From positions 1 to 51,147 of the forward strand of contig CANRJS010000013.1 in the NCBI GenBank assembly GCA_947631015.1: DNA of 51,147 nucleotides. The letters run 5' to 3'. Position numbers and translations under genes: made by a program. The stretch is from an uncultured Clostridia bacterium (GTDB taxonomy: Bacteria > Bacillota > Clostridia > Oscillospirales > JAAYOS01). The notes below the pieces were generated by a model. That model was not told the DNA's origin, ran no database searches, and worked only from the letters and a program-made list of their open reading frames with translations. This document shows positions 14,035-23,409 of this stretch, one piece after another; the first letter of the stretch is position 1; the number at the start of each line of letters is the position of its first letter.

Positions 14035-16677
14035 ATGAAGTACGAATTTCTTGACAGGAACGGGACATTCCGGCTGAAGGACCCGCAGCGGACGAGCTAT
14101 CTCTACTTTCCGCTCGCGGGCGAGCAGGGACTTCTCAGCTCGATAACTCCGACTCTCGGGGGAGACTCCAAGACGGGGCAGAACTCCTTCCTGCTTGCGC
14201 CGGTGTCCTCCGAGAACCTGCATAACGACCGTTCGGAGAGAAACTTCTGGATATTCTCCGAGCGCTTCGGCGCGTGGAGCGCGGCGGGAGCGTCCGCCGT
14301 TCAGCGCGCGGAGGGGAGCGACGAGGTGACGCTTGAGGCGGGCTTCCTTTGGCATAAGGTTACGCGGGAGAGCGCCGCGCGCGGCGTCCGCGCCGAAGCG
14401 GTGACCTTCATACCACCGGAGGGGGACACCGTCGAGCTCACGCGATTTGCCGTAACGAACACCGGTGCGGAGCCGCTTGAGTTCGTCCCGTACATGGCGT
14501 ATCCCATCTACGGACGCTCGGCGGACAACTACCGCGACCACCGCAACGTCACGTCGCTCCTGCACAGGGCGGAGGTCACCGACCTCGGCGTCTTCACCCG
14601 TCCAACGCTCACCTTCGACGAGCGCGGCCACAAGCCTAACCGCATAGCCTACGGAGCCTTCGCCGCCCGTGAGGACGGCGCGAAGCCCGTCGCCTTCGAG
14701 GCGGCGGTCGAGGATTGGATAGGCGAGGGCGGTGACCTTGAGCGGCCGGAGAGCGTCGGCAAAAGGCTGCGTCTCCGTCCGGGGGACCGAGTGGACGGTT
14801 TGGAGGTCGTCGCGGCGGCGGAGTTCGCGCCCGAGACGCTTGCGCCGGGAGAGAGCGTGAGTTACACCGTGGCGCTCGCCGTGGGAGAGAATCTCGGCTT
14901 CGTTTCGGAATACCTTGCGCCGGGACGCTTCGACGCGGAGCTTGTGCGCTGCAAAGAGTATTGGGAGAGAAAGCTTGACCTCTCGTTTGATACCGCTTCC
15001 CCGGAGCGGGACGCGTGGATGCGCTGGGTCTCCTGTCAGCCGATACTCAGAAGGATGTTCGGCTGCTCCTTCCTGCCGCACCACGACTACGGACGCGGGG
15101 GACGCGGCTGGCGCGACCTCTGGCAGGACTGCCTCGCGCTCCTGTTCATGGAGCCGGAGGGAGTCCGCGATATGCTCATAGCGAACTTCGGCGGCGTCCG
15201 CTTCGACGGTACGAACGCCACGATAATCGGAAACGGACAGGGTGAGTTCATCGCCGACCGCAACAATATCACCCGCGTCTGGACAGACCACGGCGCGTGG
15301 CCGCTCGTGACGACCATGCTCTACATAAATCAGACGGCGGATACCTGCTTCCTGCTCGAAAAGCAGAGCTACTTCAAGGACCCGCAGGCGTACCGTGGGA
15401 CGCGCACCGACGCGCTCTGGACGCCGGAGTACGGCGAGAGACTGAGAACGACGGCGGGCGCGGAGTACAGGGGAACGCTCTTTGAGCACCTGCTCCTGCA
15501 AAACCTCACGGCGTTCTACAACGTGGGCGAGCACGGCATACTCCGCCTGCTCGGCGCGGACTGGAACGACGGCCTCGACATGGCGGCGGAGCGCGGCGAG
15601 AGCGTCGCTTTCCACTGCCTGTACGCAAAGAACCTCCGCGACCTCGCGGAGCTTGCGGAGCGCCTCGGCGGAGAGCTCGAAATGGCCGGGGAGATGAAGA
15701 TACTGCTCGAGGGAGAGAACGCGGAGTCGCCGGAGGAGAAGGCGGAGGTCCTCCGCCGCTTCTGCTCGACTTGCGAGCACGAGATCAGCGGCGACGTCGT
15801 CCGCATAGACGCAAAAGAGCTTGCGGCCCTGCTCCGCAGAATGAGCGAGAGGATGGCGGAGACCGTCCGCCGCAGGGAGACGGTCGAAGCGGAGGGCGAG
15901 CGCTGGATAAACAGCTATTACGACGGGTCGGGACGGCGCGTCGAGGGCGCGGCGGAGAACGGCGACGTTCGGATGATGCTTACGGGGCAGGTGTTCGCCG
16001 TCATGGGCGGCGTCGCGGACGACGCGCTCGCGCGCGACATAGTGTCGGCGGCGAAGCGCTTCCTCTTTGACGCGGACGTCGGCGGCTACAGGCTCAACAC
16101 CGACTTCCGCGAGGTCAAGACCGACCTCGGGCGGCTCTTCGGGTTTGCCTACGGCCACAAGGAGAACGGCGCGGTGTTCTGCCACATGGCGGTGATGTTT
16201 GCTTACGCGCTCTACACGCGCGGCATGAGCGCTGAGGCGGAGGAGACGCTTGACGCGCTCTATCGCCTCGCGGTAAGCTTTGAAAAGAGCCGGATATATC
16301 CCGGCATACCCGAGTACTTCGACCCGCGCGGGCGCGGGATGTACCACTATCTCACCGGCTCCGCGAGCTGGCTTCTCATGACCGAGCTCACACAGCGCTT
16401 CGGAGTGCGCGGTGAGTACGGAGATCTTCGCCTTGCGCCGCAGCTTCCCGAGTACGCGTTCCGCGAGGGCGAGGCGTCCGTCACGGCGCCGTTTGCGGGG
16501 AAGACGCTGAAGGTCGTCTACCGCGCGCCGGACGTGAAGAAGCGCGGCGCGGTGAAGTCGGTCGAAATAGACGGAGTCCCGTTCGCGACGGACGGAGACG
16601 GCGCGCTGATACCGAGGAGCGCCATAACGGCGCTTTCGGAGGAAGAAACACACACGATAACCGTCACGCTCGGGTGA
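14035..16677 (+). CDS. Clan GH-Q glycoside phosphorylase (GH94-like), 880 residues
   Basis: An 880-residue cytoplasmic enzyme with no signal peptide. An N-terminal beta-sandwich (about 1-280) precedes an (alpha/alpha)6 barrel containing PHHDYGRGGRGWRDLWQD, NITRVWTDHGAWP and LLGADWNDGLDMA. Asp509 in ADWNDG aligns with the general acid of cellobiose/chitobiose phosphorylases (established for GH94). It should cleave a beta-linked glucan disaccharide or oligosaccharide with phosphate to give a sugar 1-phosphate. The start follows AGGGGAGAG. Substrate is unknown: cellobiose-like, beta-1,2, beta-1,3 (GH149/GH161-like) or a beta-mannoside are all possible. Confidence 0.85.
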   Translation: MKYEFLDRNGTFRLKDPQRTSYLYFPLAGEQGLLSSITPTLGGDSKTGQNSFLLAPVSSENLHNDRSERNFWIFSERFGAWSAAGASAVQRAEGSDEVTLEAGFLWHKVTRESAARGVRAEAVTFIPPEGDTVELTRFAVTNTGAEPLEFVPYMAYPIYGRSADNYRDHRNVTSLLHRAEVTDLGVFTRPTLTFDERGHKPNRIAYGAFAAREDGAKPVAFEAAVEDWIGEGGDLERPESVGKRLRLRPGDRVDGLEVVAAAEFAPETLAPGESVSYTVALAVGENLGFVSEYLAPGRFDAELVRCKEYWERKLDLSFDTASPERDAWMRWVSCQPILRRMFGCSFLPHHDYGRGGRGWRDLWQDCLALLFMEPEGVRDMLIANFGGVRFDGTNATIIGNGQGEFIADRNNITRVWTDHGAWPLVTTMLYINQTADTCFLLEKQSYFKDPQAYRGTRTDALWTPEYGERLRTTAGAEYRGTLFEHLLLQNLTAFYNVGEHGILRLLGADWNDGLDMAAERGESVAFHCLYAKNLRDLAELAERLGGELEMAGEMKILLEGENAESPEEKAEVLRRFCSTCEHEISGDVVRIDAKELAALLRRMSERMAETVRRRETVEAEGERWINSYYDGSGRRVEGAAENGDVRMMLTGQVFAVMGGVADDALARDIVSAAKRFLFDADVGGYRLNTDFREVKTDLGRLFGFAYGHKENGAVFCHMAVMFAYALYTRGMSAEAEETLDALYRLAVSFEKSRIYPGIPEYFDPRGRGMYHYLTGSASWLLMTELTQRFGVRGEYGDLRLAPQLPEYAFREGEASVTAPFAGKTLKVVYRAPDVKKRGAVKSVEIDGVPFATDGDGALIPRSAITALSEEETHTITVTLG

Positions 16678-16728
16678 CGGCACGAAAAAAACGGCGGGAA
16701 GCCGCCTCAAAGAGAAAGGATGGGTGCT

Positions 16729-19700
16729 GTGTTTGACAGGAACGGACGGTTCGTTATCGACAATTTCCACAAGGGGAGCGCGTTTGCGAGCTTCCTGCCC
16801 GGCGTTGCGGGCGAGAAGGGCATTCCCGTCTGGTGCTTCTATGTGAACAGGGGACAGGCGGTGTGCTCGTTCGGCTCGGGGGACAAGGAGCACCCGATAA
16901 TGGAGTTCAGCCCCGCGCACGTCGCGTATCAGGAGGTGTCGAACAAGGGCTTCCGCACCTTTGTGAAGGCGAACGGCGAGTATCTCGAGCCGTTCCGCCC
17001 GACCGACGGCGAGAACGCCTCAATGCACATCGGCATGAACGAGCTCCTGCTCGAGGAGCCGTTCCCGGAGAGGGGACTGCGCTTCCGCGTCCGCTACTTC
17101 ACACTGCCGGAGGAGCCGGTCGGAGCGCTGATGCGCGAGGTGATAATTGAGAACACCGGCTCGGGCGAGGTCTCGCTCGAAGTCCTCGACGGTATGCCGG
17201 CGTTCATTACCTACGGCACGAGCTCGAACATCATGAAGGTCATGACCCAGACGCACAAGGCGTGGATGCAGGTCGAGGACGTCGAGACGCGCCTGCCGTA
17301 CTACCGCCTCCGCGCCTCGAGCGAGGACACGACCGAGATAGTCGAGATTAAGGAGGGGCACTTCGCCTTCGGCTTCACGCCGAAGGGGGAACTGCTGCCC
17401 GTAATAGCGGACCCGACGCTCGTATTCGGCTACAATCTCGCCTTGAGCGAGGCGACCGGCTTCCGCGAGAACGGCCTTGATAAGCTGCTCAAAAGCCCGC
17501 AGATGACCTCGAACAACGTACCGACGGCGTTCTTCGCCGCGTCGAAGACGCTTGCGCCGGGGGATTCCCTCGTCCTGCGGGAGGCGTTCGGCATGGCCGG
17601 CTCGAAGGAGATACTGCACGCGACGGCGGAGCGCCTCCGCGCGCCCGGAGTGTTTGATAAGAAGCACCGCCGCTCGGTGGAGCTCACCGACAGCCTCACC
17701 GACATGATAGCGACCCGCACCGCCGACCCGGTCTTTGACGCGTACTGCCGCCAGAGCTGCCTTGACAACATCCTTCGCGGAGGCTACCCGCTCCTGCTCG
17801 GCGGAAAGGTGTTCTACGTCTACTCGCGCAAGCACGGCGACATTGAGCGCGACTACAACTTCTTCCTGATGCTCGCGGAGTACTATTCGCAGGGCAACGC
17901 GAATTACCGCGACGTCAACCAGAACCGCCGCAGCGATCCGCTGTTCGCGCCCTACGTCGGCGACTACAACATAAAGCTCTTTATGGACCTCATACAGCTC
18001 GACGGCTTCAACCCTCTCGTGATAGAGCGCGCCACGTTCGCGATCCCGGAGGACGTGCACGACCGCGCCGTGCGGCTCGCGGGCGGCGGCGAGGACGCGC
18101 GAAAGCTGCTCTCCGGTCACTTCACGCCGGGAGCGCTCGCGGCGCTCCTCGAGCGGAACGGGAAAGCCGAGGCGTTTGAGGAGATACTTTCGCTTGCGGA
18201 GGGCGACATAAACGCCACCTTCGGCGAGGGCTACTGGATAGACCACTGGACCTACAACCTCGACCTCATAGAGAGCCTGCTTGCGGTGTTCCCGGAGCGC
18301 GAGGAGGAGCTTCTGTTTGACGACAACACTTACAGGTACTACGAGAGCCGCGCGGCGGTGAGTCCGCGCGCGAAGCGCTATACGCTCACGCCGAAGGGTG
18401 TCCGCCAGTACGGCGGCGTGGAGGAGCGAAAGACGGAGCGAGAGTGGGCAGGCGTCGTGCACGGCAAGGGTGCGGACTACCGCACGAACCTCATCTCGAA
18501 GCTCATAGTGCTCGCCATGAACAAGACGGCGGCGCTCGATCCGCTCGGCATGGGCGTCGAGATGGAGGCGGGCAAGCCCGGCTGGTACGACGCGCTGAAC
18601 GGACTTCCGGGGCTCTTCGGCTCCTCCATGGCGGAGAGCTGCGAGCTCGTCCGGCTGATAGACTACGTCGAGTTGGCGCTCCGCCGCCACAATAGAGACG
18701 TCCGCATACCGCGTGAGTGCGCGGACTACATCGAGGGTCTCACGGCGGCGCAGGATGCGCTCGCCGGCGGCCGCCTGACGCGCTTCGACTACTGGATGAA
18801 GGTCGGCGACCTCAAGGAGGCGTACCGCGAGAGGATAAACGACGGCATAGACGGCGAGGAGGTCACTCTGAGCGCCGCCGCCGCGGCGGAACTGCTCGCG
18901 GGCTGGAAGAAGCTCGTCTCGGACGGCGTCGAGCGCGCCCGCTCGTACAGCGCGGACGGCGTGCCGCCCTGCTATTTCACCTATGAGGTTACAGACTACG
19001 ATATCGTGGACGGACACATTGTCCCGAAGGCCGTCCGCGAGAGCGCGCTTCCGACCTTCCTCGAGGGCGCGGTGCGCTACATGAAGATGCCGGGGGCGGA
19101 GCTCACGCCCGCCGAGCTGCACGAGAAGGTTCGCGCGAGCGGACTTTACGACGAAGCGCTCGGGATGTACAAGGTCAACACCTCGCTCGCGTCGAGCTCC
19201 TACGAGCTCGGACGCTGCCGCGCGTTCACCCCGGGATGGCTCGAAAACGAGTCGATATGGCTCCACATGGAGTACAAGTATCTGCTCGGACTGCTCCGCG
19301 CGGGACTTTACCGGGAGTTCTTCTCGGAGTTCCACAAGGCGGGGATACCGTTCCTCCCGCCGGAGAAGTACGGACGCAGTCCGCTCGAAAACTCGAGCTT
19401 CATCGCGTCCTCCGCGAACCCCGACCCGTCGATACGCGGCAAGGGCTTTGTTGCGCGTCTCTCCGGCTCTACGGCGGAGTTCATGCAGATATGGCAGACG
19501 ATGATGTTCGGCGAGCATCCGTTCACGCTCGAGGACGGCGTGCTTGCGTTCCGTCCTCTTCCCGCGATACCCGGATACCTCGCGGACGAAAAGGGCGTGG
19601 ACTGCACGCTCCTCGGCGGCACGGAGGTACACTATGCCGCGTGCGGCGAGCTCATCCCCGGAGAGTACAGCGTTAGCTCCGTCCGCGTCGAGTGGAAGGA

Positions 19701-19800
19701 CGGCGGAGCGGACACATTCGAGGGCGGAGAGGTCTGCGGCAAGCCCGCTGAGCGTATCCGCGCGGGTGAGGCGCGCCGCGTGGAGGTCTGCTTCGGATAA
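16729..19800 (+). CDS. Large GH94-like (oligoglucan) phosphorylase, about 1023 residues
   Basis: A second, longer clan GH-Q-type protein without signal peptide. It opens FDRNGRFVIDNF, paralleling FLDRNGTFRLKD of the preceding enzyme, has an N-terminal sandwich and a helical barrel with DYNFFLMLAEYYSQGNANYRDVNQ and GEGYWIDHWTYNLDLIE. Asp505 in this last motif is a candidate general acid. Size and layout recall beta-1,2-oligoglucan phosphorylases (inference). GTG at 16729 is preferred because AAGGA (16716-16720) is correctly spaced for it; ATG at 16720 directly abuts that site. It lies 51 bases after the first phosphorylase, so both are probably co-translated from one mRNA. Confidence 0.8.
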   Translation: MFDRNGRFVIDNFHKGSAFASFLPGVAGEKGIPVWCFYVNRGQAVCSFGSGDKEHPIMEFSPAHVAYQEVSNKGFRTFVKANGEYLEPFRPTDGENASMHIGMNELLLEEPFPERGLRFRVRYFTLPEEPVGALMREVIIENTGSGEVSLEVLDGMPAFITYGTSSNIMKVMTQTHKAWMQVEDVETRLPYYRLRASSEDTTEIVEIKEGHFAFGFTPKGELLPVIADPTLVFGYNLALSEATGFRENGLDKLLKSPQMTSNNVPTAFFAASKTLAPGDSLVLREAFGMAGSKEILHATAERLRAPGVFDKKHRRSVELTDSLTDMIATRTADPVFDAYCRQSCLDNILRGGYPLLLGGKVFYVYSRKHGDIERDYNFFLMLAEYYSQGNANYRDVNQNRRSDPLFAPYVGDYNIKLFMDLIQLDGFNPLVIERATFAIPEDVHDRAVRLAGGGEDARKLLSGHFTPGALAALLERNGKAEAFEEILSLAEGDINATFGEGYWIDHWTYNLDLIESLLAVFPEREEELLFDDNTYRYYESRAAVSPRAKRYTLTPKGVRQYGGVEERKTEREWAGVVHGKGADYRTNLISKLIVLAMNKTAALDPLGMGVEMEAGKPGWYDALNGLPGLFGSSMAESCELVRLIDYVELALRRHNRDVRIPRECADYIEGLTAAQDALAGGRLTRFDYWMKVGDLKEAYRERINDGIDGEEVTLSAAAAAELLAGWKKLVSDGVERARSYSADGVPPCYFTYEVTDYDIVDGHIVPKAVRESALPTFLEGAVRYMKMPGAELTPAELHEKVRASGLYDEALGMYKVNTSLASSSYELGRCRAFTPGWLENESIWLHMEYKYLLGLLRAGLYREFFSEFHKAGIPFLPPEKYGRSPLENSSFIASSANPDPSIRGKGFVARLSGSTAEFMQIWQTMMFGEHPFTLEDGVLAFRPLPAIPGYLADEKGVDCTLLGGTEVHYAACGELIPGEYSVSSVRVEWKDGGADTFEGGEVCGKPAERIRAGEARRVEVCFG

Positions 19801-19828
19801 ACGCGCTAAAACACTGTCGGAGGATACT

Positions 19829-21295
19829 ATGCCCGAAAAGCTGTTAAGATACATATTGCCGGTATTTCTGGCGCTTGCGCTGCTCGCCGGCGGATGCGGC
19901 GGCTCGTCCGAGCCGTCCGCCACGCCGCCGCACCGGGTCGAGAGCATACGCCTCGACAATCCCACGCCGGTCCCTGCCGGCGGCGACGATGCGGCGGAGG
20001 TGTACGACACGCTTGACGACGCCGCGCGCCTTGCCGATTATTGCAGGTGGTACGTGGATCCGCTTCTCCCGATACACAGCGGATGGCGCGCGGCGGAGGA
20101 CATCGGCGCGGAGGAATTCGGACAGTTCTATGTCCTGCTCGGGGACGAGCGGCGCGGCTACTTGATAGACCAGTACCTCAGCGAGAGCGAGGACGCTTAC
20201 CGCGTACCCGGCGATATGTTCTGCGCCACGCTGCGGCAGTACTTCGATGTCGACGTCGACTACCTCAAGAGCTTCCCGCTGTACGACGGCGAGGAGGATA
20301 CATTCGTCCTGCCGGCGGAGATGTACGTCGGCTTTGCGGCGGAGGTATACAGGGCGGAGGAGTCGGAAACCGAGCTTCGCCTGCGCTACATACTGTACGC
20401 GGCAAACCAGAGCGCCGCGTACTTCGAGAATACCGGCAGTCTCTATGAACTGCTCATAAAGAAGGACGAGACGGGCGCGCGCTGGGTCTCGTCCGTGCCC
20501 GTTACCGACGACGGGACGATACCCGCGCCGCAGAACGGCTCCCTCTACCTGAACACCGAGATAACGAGCTTTTACACTCGGCGGGGCATGACGGTGGACG
20601 ACAGCCGCGACGCCGGGAACCTCCGCCTCGTAAGCTACTCCGGCGCGTGGAGCGGGCTTGAGCTCTTTGACCGCACGACCGGCGTGGCCACGCCCGTTGC
20701 ATACACGTCGGTGGGGGAGAACGGAAGACCCGTACTCCTGTCGCCCCCGTTCGGAGACTTTGAGACGGCGCAGCTCGCCGCCTTTGAACTGCGCGAGGGC
20801 GGCGAGGTCTGGATGCAGGTGCGCGGCCTGACCGACGGGGACGGCGAAGTCCTGCCGCCGCAGATATATGTCTGGTCGAACGGGACGTACAGGTCGGAGG
20901 AGTACTGCGTCCCGCTGGGCGGTTCCACGAGCTTGGGAGGAAGCTCGCGCGGAACGCTATACGACCTCGTCACGGGCGAGAGCTCGGCGGCCTTCGTCTT
21001 TGACACGGGCGGGACTGCGCCGCAGATACGCTCGGTGAGCGGCAGCGGCAGCGTCACGCTCTACTTCTCGGGCGTCACTCTTTCGGAGGAGGAACCGGCG
21101 TTCCTCGGCGCTTCGGCCGGGCTCTATACGGTGACGTCGGTACGCCAGAGCGGAACGGAGACGAGCGTCACCTTCTCGATAGCGCCGGAGGTGAAGCGCT
21201 ACCGCATTGTCGCGCATGAGCCGCTTGCGGGCCGTCTGCCTTATTACGAGCTGGACTTCATCACGTCCGAGCTGGACTATCCCGGCGGCTGGTGA
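19829..21295 (+). CDS. Large lipoprotein of unknown function
   Basis: The 488-residue protein has a lipoprotein signal with lipobox LAGGC (Cys23), then a low-complexity linker (SSEPSATPP). Residues about 60-215 are acidic and probably helical (YDTLDDAARLADYCRWYVDP); the rest alternates short beta strands with Gly/Ser-rich turns. It is not a recognisable solute-binding protein. The start at 19829 follows GGAGGAT, 28 bases after the second phosphorylase, so it is probably the last gene of the glucan run. It may bind substrate or polymer at the surface, but this rests only on location. The open frame reaches upstream to 19544, but that overlaps the phosphorylase and lacks the lipobox start. Confidence 0.75.
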   Translation: MPEKLLRYILPVFLALALLAGGCGGSSEPSATPPHRVESIRLDNPTPVPAGGDDAAEVYDTLDDAARLADYCRWYVDPLLPIHSGWRAAEDIGAEEFGQFYVLLGDERRGYLIDQYLSESEDAYRVPGDMFCATLRQYFDVDVDYLKSFPLYDGEEDTFVLPAEMYVGFAAEVYRAEESETELRLRYILYAANQSAAYFENTGSLYELLIKKDETGARWVSSVPVTDDGTIPAPQNGSLYLNTEITSFYTRRGMTVDDSRDAGNLRLVSYSGAWSGLELFDRTTGVATPVAYTSVGENGRPVLLSPPFGDFETAQLAAFELREGGEVWMQVRGLTDGDGEVLPPQIYVWSNGTYRSEEYCVPLGGSTSLGGSSRGTLYDLVTGESSAAFVFDTGGTAPQIRSVSGSGSVTLYFSGVTLSEEEPAFLGASAGLYTVTSVRQSGTETSVTFSIAPEVKRYRIVAHEPLAGRLPYYELDFITSELDYPGGW

Positions 21296-21317
21296 CGCCG
21301 GGACGTATAAATCAGAA

Positions 21318-21356
21318 CAACATAAAACTGCCCCCGGCGGAATATCCGCCGGGGGC
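21318..21356 (-). terminator. Terminator of the V-ATPase operon (possibly bidirectional)
   Basis: A 12-bp perfect GC stem (21330-21341 with 21345-21356, loop ATA) lies between convergent genes. On the minus strand the stem is followed by AGTTTTATGTT; on the plus strand there is no T-tract. Confidence 0.7.
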
Positions 21357-21371
21357 GCTGCTTGATAGGCA

Positions 21372-21983
21372 CTATCTTGAGTTTTCGTTCCTTGTCTTTA
21401 TCAGCTTCAGGCGCGAGAACTCCTCGCGCTCCTTCTCTTCAAGCTCCTCAGAGATGTACTTTATCTCGGAGGTGAGGTTGGGGATTATGATGTTTTTGAG
21501 GGCGTTTGCGCGCTTCTGCGTCCGCTTTATGGCGTAGGCGAGGCGGTAGATGGTGTTCTCGACCTCCGCAAGCTCCTTTGTGAGACGCTTGACTTCGTGG
21601 AAGCGGACGAACGCCTCGTCGAGCGCGGAGCCTGTTCCGCGCAGTCCGTAGCTCATGCGGACAGGCGCATCGCTGTCCCGAATGGAGGGTATCTCCACGC
21701 CCATGACAGAGCGGGTGCGTATCTCTATGGAGCGGTCTATCGGAACCGACTCCGCGAACGGGTCTATCCGTCCGAAGGCAATGTTTGCCGCCTGGAGAGC
21801 CTTGTACGCGGAGGAGAAGCAGCTGTCTATGCGCGACTGAAGCTCGCCCGCGCGGTCGATAAGCGACATTATCTCGCGTATCAGAATGTTCCGCTTCCTG
21901 TCCATGAGGTCAAACCCGGTGTTCGCGAGCTCGAGGGAGCGCTTCCGCGCAATGAGGTTGCCTTTGGTGGGGGCTGTCGGCAT
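21372..21983 (-). CDS. atpD: V-type ATPase subunit D (central stalk)
   Basis: The 203-residue protein forms the central rotor shaft. It opens with the family signature (PTKGNLIARKRSLELANTGFDLMDRKRNILIREI) and is mostly long helices, with a C-terminal coiled coil (about 135-190; EVENTIYRLAYAIKRTQKRANAL). Its ATG overlaps the last base of the stop of subunit B, giving tight coupling. It is the last gene of the operon, followed by the terminator at 21318-21356. Confidence 0.95.
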   Translation of the reverse strand: MPTAPTKGNLIARKRSLELANTGFDLMDRKRNILIREIMSLIDRAGELQSRIDSCFSSAYKALQAANIAFGRIDPFAESVPIDRSIEIRTRSVMGVEIPSIRDSDAPVRMSYGLRGTGSALDEAFVRFHEVKRLTKELAEVENTIYRLAYAIKRTQKRANALKNIIIPNLTSEIKYISEELEEKEREEFSRLKLIKTRNENSR

Positions 21984-23395
21984 CAGTTGTCACCCTCCCC
22001 GGAAAGGAAGGAGGAGCTCGTCTGCGCGCGGGGGAGGTACTTATCGAGCATCGCGGTATCGATACGGTCAAGCTCGCTCCTTGGGAGCAGCGTGAGAAGC
22101 CGCCACCCGAGGTCAAGCGTCTGCTCGAGCGACCTGTCCTCGTCGTACTGCTGGGCGACGAACCGGCGCTCGAACTCGTTGCCGAATTCGATATACGCCT
22201 TGTCCGTGTCGCTCAGCTCGTCTTCGCCTATGACCGAGGCGAGGCTCCGCGCTTCCTGCGTCTTTGAATACGCGGCAAAAAGCTGGTTTGAAAGCGGGGA
22301 ATGATCCTCCCGTGTGAAGCCCTCTCCGACGCCGTCCTTCATCAGTCGGGAAAGGGAGGGGAGAACGCTTATCGGGGGATATATTCCCTTGCCGTCAAGC
22401 TCGCGCGCGAGCACTATCTGTCCCTCGGTGATGTAGCCGGTGAGGTCGGGGATGGGGTGCGTGATGTCGTCATTCGGCATGGTGAGTATCGGCACCTGCG
22501 TCACGGAACCGGTGCTCTCGTGGATCATTCCCGCGCGCTCGTAGAGCGACGCGAGGTCGCTGTAAAGATAGCTCGGGAAGCCCTTGCGGCTCGGTATCTC
22601 GCCGCGCGAGCTTGAAAGCTCGCGCACCGCCTCGCAGTAGGAGGTCATGTCGGTCATGATGACAAGGACGTGGTAGCCGTGCTTGAACGCGAGGTACTCC
22701 GCCGCAGTTAAAGCGCAGCGCGGACAGAGTATGCGTTCGATTATCGGGTCGCTCGCGAGGTTTAGAAACATCGTCACGCGCATCAGCGCGCCGCTCTCCT
22801 CAAAGCTCTTGCGGAAGAAGTCGGCCGTGTCGTTCTTGACGCCCATCGCGCAGAAGACTATCGCGAACTGCCCGTCCTCGCCGGAAATCTTCGCCTGACG
22901 GACTATCTGCGCCGCAAGCTCGTTGTGCTTCATGCCCGAGCCGGAGAAGATGGGGAGCTTCTGACCGCGTATCAGCGTCGCCATTCCGTCTATTGCCGAG
23001 ATGCCGGTAGTTATGCAGGAGCGCGGGTAGGCGCGGCTCACGGGATTTATCGCGGAGCCGTTGATGTCGCGGCTCTCATCGGGGTAGAGCGCGCCGAGAC
23101 CGTCGGCAGGACGTCCCGCGCCGTCAAACACGCGCCCGAGCATTTCTGTGGAGAGCGGCAACGTCATCGGGCTGCCGAGGAAGCGCGTCCTCGGACCGGA
23201 GGACGCCATGCCCTTCGTGCCCTCAAAGACCTGGACGACCACGCGCTCACCGTCTATCATGGTGACTCTGCCGGTCCGGCGCTCCCCGGAGGGCAGAGTG
23301 AATTCGCACAGCTCGTCGTAAGCGACGCCCTTGACGCCGTCGAGCGCGACGAGCGGGCCGTTTATCGAGCTCAGCCCGATATATTCCATCTGCAT
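21983..23395 (-). CDS. atpB: V-type ATPase regulatory subunit B
   Basis: The 470-residue non-catalytic subunit alternates with A in the A3B3 head. It shows the expected degenerate nucleotide site ([18 protein letters not shown] instead of a Walker A loop), [20 protein letters not shown] and the C-terminal domain with [18 protein letters not shown]. The N-terminal beta-barrel starts [17 protein letters not shown]. The start at 23395 follows GAGGGGGGC, 14 bases after the stop of subunit A. Confidence 0.97.
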   Translation of the reverse strand: MQMEYIGLSSINGPLVALDGVKGVAYDELCEFTLPSGERRTGRVTMIDGERVVVQVFEGTKGMASSGPRTRFLGSPMTLPLSTEMLGRVFDGAGRPADGLGALYPDESRDINGSAINPVSRAYPRSCITTGISAIDGMATLIRGQKLPIFSGSGMKHNELAAQIVRQAKISGEDGQFAIVFCAMGVKNDTADFFRKSFEESGALMRVTMFLNLASDPIIERILCPRCALTAAEYLAFKHGYHVLVIMTDMTSYCEAVRELSSSRGEIPSRKGFPSYLYSDLASLYERAGMIHESTGSVTQVPILTMPNDDITHPIPDLTGYITEGQIVLARELDGKGIYPPISVLPSLSRLMKDGVGEGFTREDHSPLSNQLFAAYSKTQEARSLASVIGEDELSDTDKAYIEFGNEFERRFVAQQYDEDRSLEQTLDLGWRLLTLLPRSELDRIDTAMLDKYLPRAQTSSSFLSGEGDN

Positions 23396-23409
23396 TTCAA
23401 AAGCCCCCC

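Noticed and set aside
12955..20010. Two very long minus-strand frames opposite the phosphorylases
   Set aside because: The plus-strand frames carry catalytic motifs, ribosome sites and sensible gene spacing; the opposite frames do not.
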